Part shown: piece after piece, positions 1 to 7,657 of the stretch
Position numbering within the stretch: position 1 is the first letter of the stretch
Layout: each line of letters begins with the position of its first letter
Source of the DNA: JBAYJY01 sp041664945
GTDB lineage: Bacteria > UBP15 > UBA6099
NCBI GenBank assembly: GCA_041664945.1
Contig: JBAYJY010000087.1
Coordinates: forward strand, 1-18,753
Direction: 5' to 3'
DNA length: 18,753 nt
Notes under the pieces: model-generated
Seen by the model: the letters and a program-made list of their open reading frames with translations, nothing else
Told to the model about the DNA's origin: nothing
Database searches by the model: none
Made by a program: the position numbers and the translations under genes

Positions 1-1
1 C

Positions 2-2074
2 GGCGTTGACGCCGCCCGCCCGGAAACACACCCCGGCGAGGGCGAGATGCTGTTTCTCGGTCGGCTCGTGCTGGACGAGTTCGCGCAGAAGTTTTTCGGC
101 TATTCGGAAGAAGAAATACTCGGCCGCAATGTAGTCGGCACGATCGTGCCTAAGGTTGAAACCGGCGGCCGCGACCTCGAAGCGATTGTGGCGGATGTAA
201 TGGCGCAGCCGGAAGAATACGGCACAAACATAAATGAAAACGTGCGGCGAAACGGCGAGCGCGTCTGGGTGGCTTGGACAAACAAACCCGTTTGCAACCC
301 CGACGGCAGCGTCAGGGAAATATTAGCTGTCGGCAGCGACATCACGGCTCTCAAACACGCGGAAGAGGAACTGCAAAGGATCAACCGCGCCTATAGGGCC
401 ATTAGCGAATGCAACAAGATACTCATCCATTCGAAGGAAGAAAATGAGCTTCTCGACAACATCTGCCGCATCATCACCGAGGTCGGTGACTTTCGGCTGG
501 CGTGGGTGGGATACGCCGAGAATGACGAACAAAAAACAGTGCGTCCCGTGGCATTCGCTGGACATGACGGCGATTATAATAATTTCCTCAATGTCCAATG
601 GGCCGATACTGAACTCGGCCGCGGACCGACGGGAACCGCGATACGGACCGGCAAGCCGGTTGTAGCTCACATTTTTGCCGATGACCCCGGCTATGCGCCG
701 TGGCGGGAAAAAGCCAGGGAGCTCGGTTTCGCTTCGGCTGCGGCGTTTCCGCTCACCATTGACGGAAAAACAAACGTCGCTCTCAATATCTATTCAGCCT
801 CCGCTGACGCTTTCGATGAGGAGGAAATCCGGCTTCTCTCGGAGCTGGCGAGCGACCTTGCGTTCGGCATCTCAGTGATCCGCGCGCGCGCCGCGCATTC
901 GAGGGCGGAGAAGGAAAAAACCTCTCTTCAGCAACAACTCCTTCAGTCGCAGAAGATGGAGGCGATCGGAACTCTGGCGGGCGGCATCGCTCACGATTTC
1001 AACAACATGCTCGCTGTCATCGCAGGCAACGCCCAGATGGGCCTGATGGACGCAGAACCCGGCGGCGAGACGCACGAGGCGTTCACCGACATTATGACCG
1101 CCTCTGAACGCGCGAAAGAGCTTACCATGAAGCTCCTGACCTTCGCCCGTAAGGAAAAGGTCAACATCAGAACAGTCCCCGTCAACGGCATTCTGAGCGA
1201 AGTAGCCGCCATTCTTAAGAGAAGCGTCCCAAAGAAAACCGCAATAAAAACGATCCTTTGCGAAAACCTTCCCCCGGTAAATGTCGACGCCAACCAGATT
1301 CATCAGGCGATTCTCAATATCTGCAACAACGCCTGCGACGCCATGCCGGACGCCGGAACGCTGACCATCGAGAGTTCGCGCTGCTCGCTGGATGAAGAAT
1401 ACGCGCGCCTCCACGCGGGCGTGGCGCCGGGCGCCTATTGCCTCGTCCAGATAAGCGACACCGGCATCGGGATGCACGACTCCGTGCTTCAAAAGATATT
1501 CGAGCCTTTCTTCACTACGAAGGGCGCGGGAAAAGGCACCGGGCTGGGGCTTTCAATCACATTCGGCATTATCAAAAACCACGGCGGCCACATTTACGCT
1601 TACAGCGAACCCGGCAAGGGAACCGTCGTAAAAGTGTATCTCCCGTTCGCCGAGGGCGCCGTTGAGGAAACGGACGCCGAGTTGTTCCCGGACTTCATCA
1701 CGCGCGGCTATGAAACGATTCTCGTTGTCGACGACGAGGAAGGCGTTCTTAAAACCGCATCTAAAATACTCGGGAAAGCAGGTTATAACGTCATTGCCGC
1801 GAACGGCGGCAAAAAAGGCGTCGCGATTTATAAGGAACAAAAGGACATGATCGCGCTCGTCGTTCTGGACATGATAATGCCTGAAATGGACGGTCGCGAT
1901 GTTTTCCACACCCTGAAGGAATTCGATCCGGCGGTCAAGGTTATCCTCTCCTCCGGCTACAGCATCAACGGGCAGGCCGGCGCGCTGCTGAAGGAAGGAA
2001 TTAAGGAATTCGTACAGAAGCCTTTCAACATCTCGGAACTCTGCGGGGCGATACGAAAAGTCATAGACGGCTGA
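2..2074 (+). CDS. Hybrid sensor histidine kinase (PAS-GAF-HisKA-HATPase-REC), 5' truncated by window edge
   Basis: Signal-transducing kinase with a receiver domain on the same chain. The frame is open from base 2, and the PAS domain is already under way at the ATG at base 47, so the true start lies upstream. Residue numbers below count from that ATG. A PAS domain ends near residue 100 (FFGYSEEEILG at 17-26). A GAF domain follows at about 115-280, then a short coiled linker. The HisKA H-box is AGGIAHDFNN with phospho-acceptor His316. The ATPase domain has an N-box around Asn424-Asn428, DTGIG at 471-475 and GTGLGLS at 497-503. The C-terminal receiver has Asp562/Asp563, phospho-acceptor Asp608, Ser635 and Lys658. 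There are no membrane segments in the visible part, so this portion is cytoplasmic. No separate response regulator lies next to it, so partner and stimulus are unknown. The domain assignment is firm. Confidence 0.95.
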   Translation, partial: GVDAARPETHPGEGEMLFLGRLVLDEFAQKFFGYSEEEILGRNVVGTIVPKVETGGRDLEAIVADVMAQPEEYGTNINENVRRNGERVWVAWTNKPVCNPDGSVREILAVGSDITALKHAEEELQRINRAYRAISECNKILIHSKEENELLDNICRIITEVGDFRLAWVGYAENDEQKTVRPVAFAGHDGDYNNFLNVQWADTELGRGPTGTAIRTGKPVVAHIFADDPGYAPWREKARELGFASAAAFPLTIDGKTNVALNIYSASADAFDEEEIRLLSELASDLAFGISVIRARAAHSRAEKEKTSLQQQLLQSQKMEAIGTLAGGIAHDFNNMLAVIAGNAQMGLMDAEPGGETHEAFTDIMTASERAKELTMKLLTFARKEKVNIRTVPVNGILSEVAAILKRSVPKKTAIKTILCENLPPVNVDANQIHQAILNICNNACDAMPDAGTLTIESSRCSLDEEYARLHAGVAPGAYCLVQISDTGIGMHDSVLQKIFEPFFTTKGAGKGTGLGLSITFGIIKNHGGHIYAYSEPGKGTVVKVYLPFAEGAVEETDAELFPDFITRGYETILVVDDEEGVLKTASKILGKAGYNVIAANGGKKGVAIYKEQKDMIALVVLDMIMPEMDGRDVFHTLKEFDPAVKVILSSGYSINGQAGALLKEGIKEFVQKPFNISELCGAIRKVIDG

Positions 2075-2132
2075 GCTGCTTGTCCCGCTGATTGATTATT
2101 GATGAGCGAAGCTCCGGCGACGGCATATTGTG

Positions 2133-2138
2133 TATAAT
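2133..2138 (+). promoter_or_regulatory. Consensus -10 box directly before a start codon (leaderless promoter candidate)
   Basis: A perfect TATAAT ends six bases before the ATG at 2145, so a start site at the usual distance would fall on or next to the A of that ATG. No convincing -35 hexamer is found 16-18 bases upstream, and no Shine-Dalgarno sequence lies between the box and the ATG. Promoter identity is inferred from sequence only. Confidence 0.5.
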
Positions 2139-2144
2139 ATCTGC

Positions 2145-3935
2145 ATGACCGCTGCCGGGGATAAAAAATACCGCGTTTACGTTTTTATTCTCTTCGCCGT
2201 TTTTCTGGCCCTCTCGGCCACTCAGTTGCGAAACGACTTCACCAACCCCGACGGCATCGGCTATTACGCCCACCTGCGCTCCGCCGCGCTCGACCGCGAC
2301 ATGTTTTTCCTCAACGAATTCGAACGCCTCAAGCTGTCGCCATATTTCTTCGACCCGTCCCCGACGGGCTACATTCAAAACCAGTGGCCCGTCGGCAGCG
2401 CGCTGCTTTGGGCGCCTTTCTTCGCGGCCGCGCAGGCGCTCGAAGCTGTCGCGCGCGCGCCTCGCGACGGCTATTCGCCTTTCGACGCGCTCGCTGTCGC
2501 TTTCGGAACCGCGTTCTACGGGTTTCTCGCCCTCCTGCTATGCATGAGCGCCCTGCGCCGCCTGCGCTATCCGCCTTGGATCTGTTTCGCGGCCGTCGCT
2601 CTCCTATGGTTCGGAACTCCGTTTCTGTACTATCAGTTCTATGAAGCCGCCATGGCGCATGTCTGCTCGGCGTTCGCCGCGTCGCTTTTTGTCTACCTAT
2701 GGATACGCGGCCGCGAAAATCGAAGCTGCGAAGGCTGGGCGCTGCTCGGATTCGCCGCCGGACTCGCGGCGCTCACAAGAACCGAACTCGCGATTCTTGC
2801 CGTCATTCCGGCTGCGGACGCGCTTTTCAACAGCGAGGCCGGTCCGCCGGGCAAGCGCGCGCTGTGCCTCGCGACATACGGCTTTTCAGCCTTTATTATG
2901 TTTATTCCGCAATTGATCGTCTGGCGCGTTCTTAACGGCGGCTTCCTCGCATCGTATCAGGGAACTGCGAATTTTATATGGTCGAACCCTCATCCGGTCG
3001 AGACGCTGTTTTCCGACTACCACGGATTATTCGCTTGGTCGCCGGGAGCGCTTCTCGCGGCATTCGGCTGGGCGGTCAGAGCGCGGCGCGACGAACGCGG
3101 CGCGAACTCCATCGTCTTTGCTTTCGCGGCGTTCGTATATGCCGTCAGTTGCCTGATCTGGTGGTGGGGCAGCGGCGCTTTCGGGGCGCGTTTCTTCGTC
3201 GGCCTGTTCCCGCTATTCGCCATCGGACTCGCCGCTTTCCTGTCCGCCTGGAAAAGGCCCGCCCTGCCCGTCGCCATCGCCGCCGCCTGTTCGCTATGGA
3301 CGGTTCTGCTCATGCTTCAGGCTCTGACCGGCAAAATCTGGCTCGTCCGTTTTTATACTTTCAAACAACTCGCTGCCAACAGCCTCGCTATCATCGCTTC
3401 GCCAGCCGCTGCTATCAAGATTCTTGTGACTCCTAAATTTATCGGCCTTCCGGCCGCGCCGGCGATCGCAGGCGTCGCCGCCGCCGCCATTCTTCTGTTC
3501 ATAGCGACGCGCCGCTTCAGACCGAAGATAAGTCAGCGGGTTTTGATAGTTCTGATAGTCGCCGGATTGTCGGGCGTTGTTGCGTTTCAGATATACTGCG
3601 CGCGCAACAGCGGCTCGGCGCGAAAGGCAGGCGCCGCCGGAGTGGAACGCGCCGCGCTATACCCGCTCGATGAACTTTACGAAACGTTTCCGTTGCAGTA
3701 TGCGGATTATTATGTCCGAAAGGGACGCCCGCGCGCCGCGCTCTCTGAATTGAAAAAGCTCGAAAAAGAAGTTCCATCCAACCCGGCTGTCTATGTAGCC
3801 GAGGCCGGCGTGTTGTTGTCTATCGGCAAACGCGAAGCCGCCCGCGCTAAAATCGGCCGCGCATCACAATTTCGCATCCGCCACCCTATGACCCTCGAAA
3901 CATTGGAAAAACTCGCCGCCGAAATGAACAAATGA
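2145..3935 (+). CDS. Polytopic membrane protein with TPR-like C-terminal tail, GT39/ArnT-like (putative glycosyltransferase)
   Basis: A 596-residue integral membrane protein with about ten or more hydrophobic segments, the first at residues 9-27. It is followed by a periplasmic-type loop containing NPDGIGYY and a later D-R-D-M-F-F stretch (35-55). The pattern of an acidic first loop, then QNQWPVGSALLWAPFF (78-93) and alternating helices resembles GT-C-fold, lipid-linked-sugar glycosyltransferases (PMT_2/GT39), but no catalytic motif is decisive. Residues about 515-596 are soluble, Ala- and Leu-rich and read as two TPR-like repeats. I chose the ATG at 2145. The in-frame GTG at 2130 overlaps the consensus -10 box and is unlikely to be used. 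The gene follows the kinase by 70 bases on the same strand, but the -10 box suggests its own promoter. Substrate unknown; it could be a non-enzymatic membrane protein of the same fold. Confidence 0.75.
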   Translation: MTAAGDKKYRVYVFILFAVFLALSATQLRNDFTNPDGIGYYAHLRSAALDRDMFFLNEFERLKLSPYFFDPSPTGYIQNQWPVGSALLWAPFFAAAQALEAVARAPRDGYSPFDALAVAFGTAFYGFLALLLCMSALRRLRYPPWICFAAVALLWFGTPFLYYQFYEAAMAHVCSAFAASLFVYLWIRGRENRSCEGWALLGFAAGLAALTRTELAILAVIPAADALFNSEAGPPGKRALCLATYGFSAFIMFIPQLIVWRVLNGGFLASYQGTANFIWSNPHPVETLFSDYHGLFAWSPGALLAAFGWAVRARRDERGANSIVFAFAAFVYAVSCLIWWWGSGAFGARFFVGLFPLFAIGLAAFLSAWKRPALPVAIAAACSLWTVLLMLQALTGKIWLVRFYTFKQLAANSLAIIASPAAAIKILVTPKFIGLPAAPAIAGVAAAAILLFIATRRFRPKISQRVLIVLIVAGLSGVVAFQIYCARNSGSARKAGAAGVERAALYPLDELYETFPLQYADYYVRKGRPRAALSELKKLEKEVPSNPAVYVAEAGVLLSIGKREAARAKIGRASQFRIRHPMTLETLEKLAAEMNK

Positions 3936-3963
3936 TGCAAATAAATGAAAACTATTAATGCAT

Positions 3964-3991
3964 GAAAACCTTTTTCGAGAAAAAGGTTTTC
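3964..3991. terminator. Strong hairpin terminator in convergent gap; also one copy of a repeated palindrome
   Basis: A perfect 12-bp stem (3964-3975 with 3980-3991) closes a 4-base CGAG loop. The plus strand continues with a pyrimidine-rich, T-heavy run. The convergent position, after the membrane protein gene and beyond the CoA-disulfide reductase gene, fits transcription termination for the plus strand and possibly both. The palindrome recurs at 15061-15089, so it may be a dispersed element used as a terminator. Confidence 0.7.
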
Positions 3992-4082
3992 TTTCTTTCC
4001 AAAAAGCTTTATCGACGTCTTTTGCGCGAAACGCTTTGGGAGTTCGGGAATGCAGACAAGTACGCTTCGCGTCCTGATTAAA

Positions 4083-4133
4083 AAGACGGACGCCGGGTTT
4101 CGTCTTCTTGGACTTCGGACTGCGATCGCAGTC
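4083..4133. repeat. Two small palindromes in the convergent gap
   Basis: The rest of the 3936-4172 gap holds an inverted repeat AAGACG/CGTCTT (4083-4088 with 4101-4106) and a perfect 16-base palindrome centred on CGATCG (4118-4133). Neither is followed by a clear T-run on the plus strand. Downstream of the CoA-disulfide reductase they could add to termination on the minus strand. Function unknown. Confidence 0.4.
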
Positions 4134-4172
4134 TTCATCTTTTATCTTACGTATTAGCCCAACGTCAAAAGT

Positions 4173-5843
4173 CTAAGGCCTAATGCCTGAAGCCGCCTTT
4201 TTCGCCGCTGAATAAGTCCTGTATCCGCCGCTCAGATTCACAGCCTTGAACCCGTTTTGTGTGAGAATACGACTCGCTATGTAGCCGCGCAAACCCACGG
4301 CGCAGTACACCGCGATGGTTTTATCCTTGCCGAGTTCGCCGAGCCTGCCGCGCAGTTCGTGTAGCGGAATGTGGACGCCGCCTTTGATGAATCCCGCGTT
4401 ATCGAGCTCCGGCTTGTTGCGGACATCCAGCAACATGTATTTCTCCGGTTCGAGCGCGTCTATTTCGTTCCAATTCACGGTCGCCGCGTCCCCTTTGAGA
4501 ATATTCGCGGCCACGAAACCCGCCATGTTCACCGGGTCTTTCGCCGACGAGTACTGCGGGGCGTAAGCGAGTTCGAGTTCCTCGAGGTCGAAGACCGTCA
4601 TTCCCGCGCGAATCGCAGTCGCTATGACGTCGATTCGTTTGTCTGTTCCGGAGCCGCCGACTATCTGGGCGCCGAGAACCTTCCCGCTCTCCGGCGCGAA
4701 TATCAGCTTCACCGCCATCATCCGCCCGCCCGGAAAATATCCAGCGTGCGAAGCGGAGTGCGTGTAGGAAACCATATACGGCATGCTGTTGCGCTTAAGC
4801 GTCTTTTCGCTCGCGCCGGTCGCCGCCACCGTCAGGTCGAATACCCGCACAATCGCGCTGCCCTGCGTTCCCTTGAACGCCGCCTTGCGCCCGAGCGCGT
4901 TGTCCGCCGCGATTCGGCCCTGCTTGTTCGCCGGACCCGCCAGCGGAATCAGCGTGGCTCCGCCGCAAATATAGTCCTCGACTTCAACCGCGTCGCCGAC
5001 CGCATAGATGTCCGGGTCCGACGTCTGCATAAATTCGTTCGTTTTGATTCCGCCGCGGGCGCCGAGTTCGAGGCCCGCCTTCGCCGCGAGCGCCGAGTCC
5101 GGCTTCACGCCGATCGCCAGCAGCGCCATGTCGCACGCTATCTCTCCTCCGGACGTCTCCACAACAAGACCGGCGCCTTCCTTGCGGAACCCCTTAACGG
5201 ATTCCTTCAGGCGCAGCGTGACGCCTTCACTCATAAGTTGCTCATTGACAAGAGCCGCCATTTCGAAATCGAGCGGCGCCATCACCTGATCGAGCGCCTC
5301 GACTATCGTGACGCTCACTCCGCGCCGCACGAGGTTCTCCGCCATCTCGAGTCCTATGAAACCGCCGCCGACCACAACAGCGGCTTTCGGCCGCTTTTCG
5401 TCGACATACGCCTTGATACTGTCGGTATCGGGCAGGCTTCGGATCGTGAAAATAGCGTCGAGGTCGATCCCCGGAAGCGGCGGCCTGACCGGCATCGCGC
5501 CCGGAGACAGTATCAGCTTGTCGTAACGCTCCGCGCTCGTCTCGCCTGTCATATGGTTCAATACTTTGATTTCTTTTTTAGCCCGGTCTATTTCTACGAC
5601 TTCGCTCATCGTTCTCACATCGATCCTGAACCGGTCCTTGAACAGCTTTGGCGTCGCGACGAGCAGATTGTCACGGTTTTCAATCTCGGAGCCTACATAG
5701 TACGGCAACCCGCAGTTCGCGAATGAAATGTACTGCCCTTTTTCGAAAACAACCACCTCAGCGCTCTCGTCCACTCTTCTCGCGCGCGCCGCGGCGCTCG
5801 CTCCGCCAGCCACTCCGCCTACTATCAGCAATCTTGTTGGCAT
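4173..5843 (-). CDS. FAD-dependent CoA-disulfide reductase / NADH-dependent persulfide reductase with C-terminal rhodanese domain
   Basis: A 556-residue flavoprotein-rhodanese fusion. The N-terminus has the FAD dinucleotide fold (GGVAGGASAAARARR, from residue 9). SFANCGLPYY carries Cys44, the redox-active single cysteine of the CoA-disulfide reductase family. A second nucleotide fold (VVVGGGFIGLEMAEN) binds NAD(P)H, and IYAVGDA marks the second FAD contact. The C-terminal ~100 residues are a rhodanese domain with Cys514 in YCAVGLRGY. Family members reduce CoA disulfide or per- and polysulfides with NAD(P)H, and the fused rhodanese favours a sulfane-sulfur substrate. An earlier in-frame start 22 codons upstream exists, but the ATG at 5843 is preceded by GGAGG (complement of 5851-5855) at good spacing and begins exactly at the FAD fold. 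Cytoplasmic. It stands alone, convergent to the membrane protein gene and downstream of the zinc-ribbon gene. Confidence 0.93.
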   Translation of the reverse strand: MPTRLLIVGGVAGGASAAARARRVDESAEVVVFEKGQYISFANCGLPYYVGSEIENRDNLLVATPKLFKDRFRIDVRTMSEVVEIDRAKKEIKVLNHMTGETSAERYDKLILSPGAMPVRPPLPGIDLDAIFTIRSLPDTDSIKAYVDEKRPKAAVVVGGGFIGLEMAENLVRRGVSVTIVEALDQVMAPLDFEMAALVNEQLMSEGVTLRLKESVKGFRKEGAGLVVETSGGEIACDMALLAIGVKPDSALAAKAGLELGARGGIKTNEFMQTSDPDIYAVGDAVEVEDYICGGATLIPLAGPANKQGRIAADNALGRKAAFKGTQGSAIVRVFDLTVAATGASEKTLKRNSMPYMVSYTHSASHAGYFPGGRMMAVKLIFAPESGKVLGAQIVGGSGTDKRIDVIATAIRAGMTVFDLEELELAYAPQYSSAKDPVNMAGFVAANILKGDAATVNWNEIDALEPEKYMLLDVRNKPELDNAGFIKGGVHIPLHELRGRLGELGKDKTIAVYCAVGLRGYIASRILTQNGFKAVNLSGGYRTYSAAKKAASGIRP

Positions 5844-5870
5844 GTCAAAACCTCCGTTTATTCTCTCTCG

Positions 5871-5889
5871 TTGTAACATTCTACTACAA
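5871..5889. promoter_or_regulatory. Candidate operator: 5-bp inverted repeat flanking a -10-like box
   Basis: TTGTA (5871-5875) and TACAA (5885-5889) form an inverted repeat with a 9-base spacer, 28 bases upstream of the CoA-disulfide reductase start. On the minus strand the spacer region contains TAGAAT (complement of 5878-5883), a plausible -10, so a protein bound here would block transcription. The arms are short and no known operator is recognised. Confidence 0.3.
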
Positions 5890-5910
5890 TTGTTTGTTCC
5901 ATGATACATA

Positions 5911-5932
5911 AATTAAGCGGGACGGCGCCCGC
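5911..5932 (-). terminator. Possible terminator after the zinc-ribbon gene
   Basis: On the minus strand GCGGG pairs with CCCGC (5-bp GC stem, 6-base loop, 5917-5932), followed by TTAATTTAT. It lies 37 bases beyond the stop of the zinc-ribbon gene and before the promoter region of the CoA-disulfide reductase gene. The stem is short and the T-run is broken, so strength is doubtful. Confidence 0.35.
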
Positions 5933-5968
5933 TGTCCTGTTATCCCGTTCCGGCGTTTCAGCCTATTG

Positions 5969-6493
5969 TCATTGAAAGAAATGCTCTATCAGCGATAGAA
6001 CCGCTGCGTCTGTGAATATCGTAACAAATATTGAAAAGACAGAGACTATAAATATCGCAACCGCCATGCTGCTGCCCGAATAATCCTGGAAAAACGCGTT
6101 TCGCCAAACGAGGCTGTACCGCATGCTTATGCCAAGCGCGCCGCGAACCAGATCGACTATTTCCCTGATCGCATAGTAAATGAGAACGCCGATCCCGAAG
6201 GCGATAAAATACGTGGCAGGAAAAAGTGAATTGAGCGGCGGTCGCGATGAGACTTTTATCGCGGCCAGCGTCGATCCCGCCGCAATAGCCGCCAAAACCA
6301 ATCTGAACGCCAGCATCGCCGTCAGTTCGAGAACCTGCGCCCAAAAACTCTTCCCGGGCTTCGCGCGCGACTGTTGAGGATTCGGAAGGTCATGATAAAT
6401 CAGAGCTCCGCATAGAGGACACGCTTTCCCCCATTCCTCAACGGCTTCGCCGCAGATTTCACATTTTTTTATTTCGATATCCATGTCCGGCAT
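5969..6493 (-). CDS. Zinc-ribbon membrane protein, unknown function
   Basis: A 174-residue hypothetical protein. The N-terminus has two CxxC knuckles (Cys11/Cys14 and Cys25/Cys28, in CEICG and CPLCG), typical of a small zinc ribbon facing the cytoplasm. Three hydrophobic segments follow at about 56-79, 92-113 and 143-167. I do not recognise the family beyond the zinc_ribbon-plus-TM type, and no catalytic residues are apparent. The start is uncertain: TTG at 6502, ATG at 6493 and ATG at 6484 are all in frame with no Shine-Dalgarno. A perfect extended -10 (complement of 6507-6515) puts the transcript start near 6500, favouring 6493 or 6484 with a very short leader. The nearest upstream gene on this strand ends at 6659, so this is probably its own transcript. 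Confidence 0.8.
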   Translation of the reverse strand: MPDMDIEIKKCEICGEAVEEWGKACPLCGALIYHDLPNPQQSRAKPGKSFWAQVLELTAMLAFRLVLAAIAAGSTLAAIKVSSRPPLNSLFPATYFIAFGIGVLIYYAIREIVDLVRGALGISMRYSLVWRNAFFQDYSGSSMAVAIFIVSVFSIFVTIFTDAAVLSLIEHFFQ

Positions 6494-6506
6494 TATTATC
6501 AAGCCG

Positions 6507-6515
6507 ATTATATCA
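6507..6515 (-). promoter_or_regulatory. Extended -10 promoter of the zinc-ribbon gene
   Basis: The minus strand reads TGATATAAT, a consensus extended -10. It ends 13 bases before the ATG at 6493, implying a 5' leader of only about six to sixteen bases depending on which ATG is used. No good -35 hexamer is visible, as expected for extended -10 promoters. Confidence 0.55.
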
Positions 6516-6549
6516 TGGAAATCGTTTTTTTATGATTATTTATTTTTGT

Positions 6550-6612
6550 TTATCGGCAACAGCCTCAAGTCTATTTCCGAAAACGCATCGGGCGCCATAT
6601 TTCGGCCGATAA
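6550..6612. repeat. 8-bp inverted repeat around a 47-base spacer
   Basis: TTATCGGC (6550-6557) is the exact reverse complement of GCCGATAA (6605-6612). The pair sits in the 165-base gap between the FMN oxidase and zinc-ribbon genes. It is not followed by a T-run on the minus strand, so it is not an obvious terminator; it may close a structured 3' region. No other signal was seen in this gap apart from the promoter listed separately. Confidence 0.3.
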
Positions 6613-6658
6613 CTAATATTTGCGGAGAATCCTTAAACTTCTTTATTGCGATATGCTT

Positions 6659-7609
6659 TCAGATCGCTTTCAGCGACGCCCGCGCCGTTTCATATTCGGC
6701 GGCGAGCTTCCGGACAATTTCTTTCACCGGCAGTATTTCCCTGATCAGCCCCGAGGACTGTCCTGCCTGAAACGCGCCTTCCGCCAAGTCGCCGTTCCAC
6801 GACGCCTCCCGGTTCCGGTTGAACTCGCTGCCTATTATCTTCATCAGTTCCTGCTCGCTCGCGCCCGCCTTTTCCGCTTCCTCCATCTTCCTCGCGAAAT
6901 CGTTGCGCAGCACACGCAGCATGCTCAACTTGCGGCCTATTATGCAGGTGTCGAAGTCCGTCGAGTCTACAATCAGCTTTTTGAAATTTTCATGCGCCTG
7001 GCACTCGGCGGCGGCGATGAATCGCGTTCCGAGTTGCGCTCCGTCGGCCCCGAGCGCCATTACCGCCGCAATTCCGCGGCCGTCCGCGATGCCGCCCGCG
7101 GCGACAACCGGAATCCCCACCGCATCAGCAACCTGCGGCGTCAGCGCCAGCGTCGTCGTCTCAAGAGGACTGTTGTGGCCCCCCGCCTCGTAACCCTCGC
7201 ACACTACCGCATCCACGCCCTCCTTCTCCGCCTTTTTCGCGCCTTTTACCGACGGCACGACGTGTATCAATATATTGTCCGCCTTTTTCAACAGCGGAAC
7301 TATGTTCGCCGGGTTGCCAGCCGACGTGATAAATATCTTCACGCCCATCTCCAGCGCAAGCTTGCCGATGTCCGCCGCGTCCGGCCTCAGCATCGGGATG
7401 TTCAACGCGTACGGCTTGTCAGTGTTTTCCTTCATCCGCTCTATGTTGTGCCGCACGACATCGAGCGTCATCGAGCCGGCTCCCACCGTGCCGAGAACTC
7501 CTGCGTTCGACGCCGCCGACGCAAGCCGCCAGTTCGACACCCATACCATTCCCGCCTGTATTATCGGATACTCGATTCCCAGCAGCTCGCACAACCGGTT
7601 GCTTTTCAT
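6659..7609 (-). CDS. FMN-dependent nitronate monooxygenase / FabK-like enoyl-ACP reductase family protein
   Basis: A 316-residue TIM-barrel flavoprotein. The N-terminal GIEYPIIQAGM (11-21) is the family signature. GYEAGGHNS carries His145, the catalytic or FMN-proximal histidine. AGGIADGRG (171-179) and GADGAQLGTRF (187-197) bind the FMN phosphate. The C-terminal AGQSSGLI is typical of the FabK-like branch. Members either oxidise alkyl nitronates or reduce enoyl-ACP, and sequence alone does not separate these. No fatty-acid genes lie nearby, while a nitroreductase and an aldehyde dehydrogenase lie upstream on the same strand, so a catabolic or detoxifying role is more likely. AGGAGC sits about six bases before the ATG. 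The gap to the upstream ALDH is 48 bases, consistent with an operon. Cytoplasmic. Confidence 0.88.
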   Translation of the reverse strand: MKSNRLCELLGIEYPIIQAGMVWVSNWRLASAASNAGVLGTVGAGSMTLDVVRHNIERMKENTDKPYALNIPMLRPDAADIGKLALEMGVKIFITSAGNPANIVPLLKKADNILIHVVPSVKGAKKAEKEGVDAVVCEGYEAGGHNSPLETTTLALTPQVADAVGIPVVAAGGIADGRGIAAVMALGADGAQLGTRFIAAAECQAHENFKKLIVDSTDFDTCIIGRKLSMLRVLRNDFARKMEEAEKAGASEQELMKIIGSEFNRNREASWNGDLAEGAFQAGQSSGLIREILPVKEIVRKLAAEYETARASLKAI

Positions 7610-7657
7610 TGAATGCTCCTATGTGGTTTTACGGATTTCGGGCGCCGCGCCTCGGAT

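Noticed and set aside
47..49. ATG at 47 as the kinase start
   Set aside because: The frame stays open to the window edge and the PAS domain is already in progress at this point, so it is an internal methionine.
2104..2114. GAGC-GAA-GCTC mini-hairpin after the kinase gene as a terminator
   Set aside because: Only four base pairs and followed by CGGCG rather than a T-run.
3791..4138. 115-residue minus-strand open frame spanning the convergent gap
   Set aside because: Runs through the hairpin terminator and into the antisense of the membrane protein gene; no ribosome site or domain.
4371..5726. 451-residue plus-strand open frame
   Set aside because: Fully antisense to the CoADR-rhodanese gene, which has clear motifs and a ribosome site. 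The frame is Arg/His/Val-rich, as expected for the shadow of a GC-rich gene, and has no family signature.
6620..7612. 330-residue plus-strand open frame
   Set aside because: Antisense shadow of the FMN oxidase gene; Arg-rich with no recognisable motif. The similar frame at 7613-8551 is likewise a shadow of the ALDH gene.
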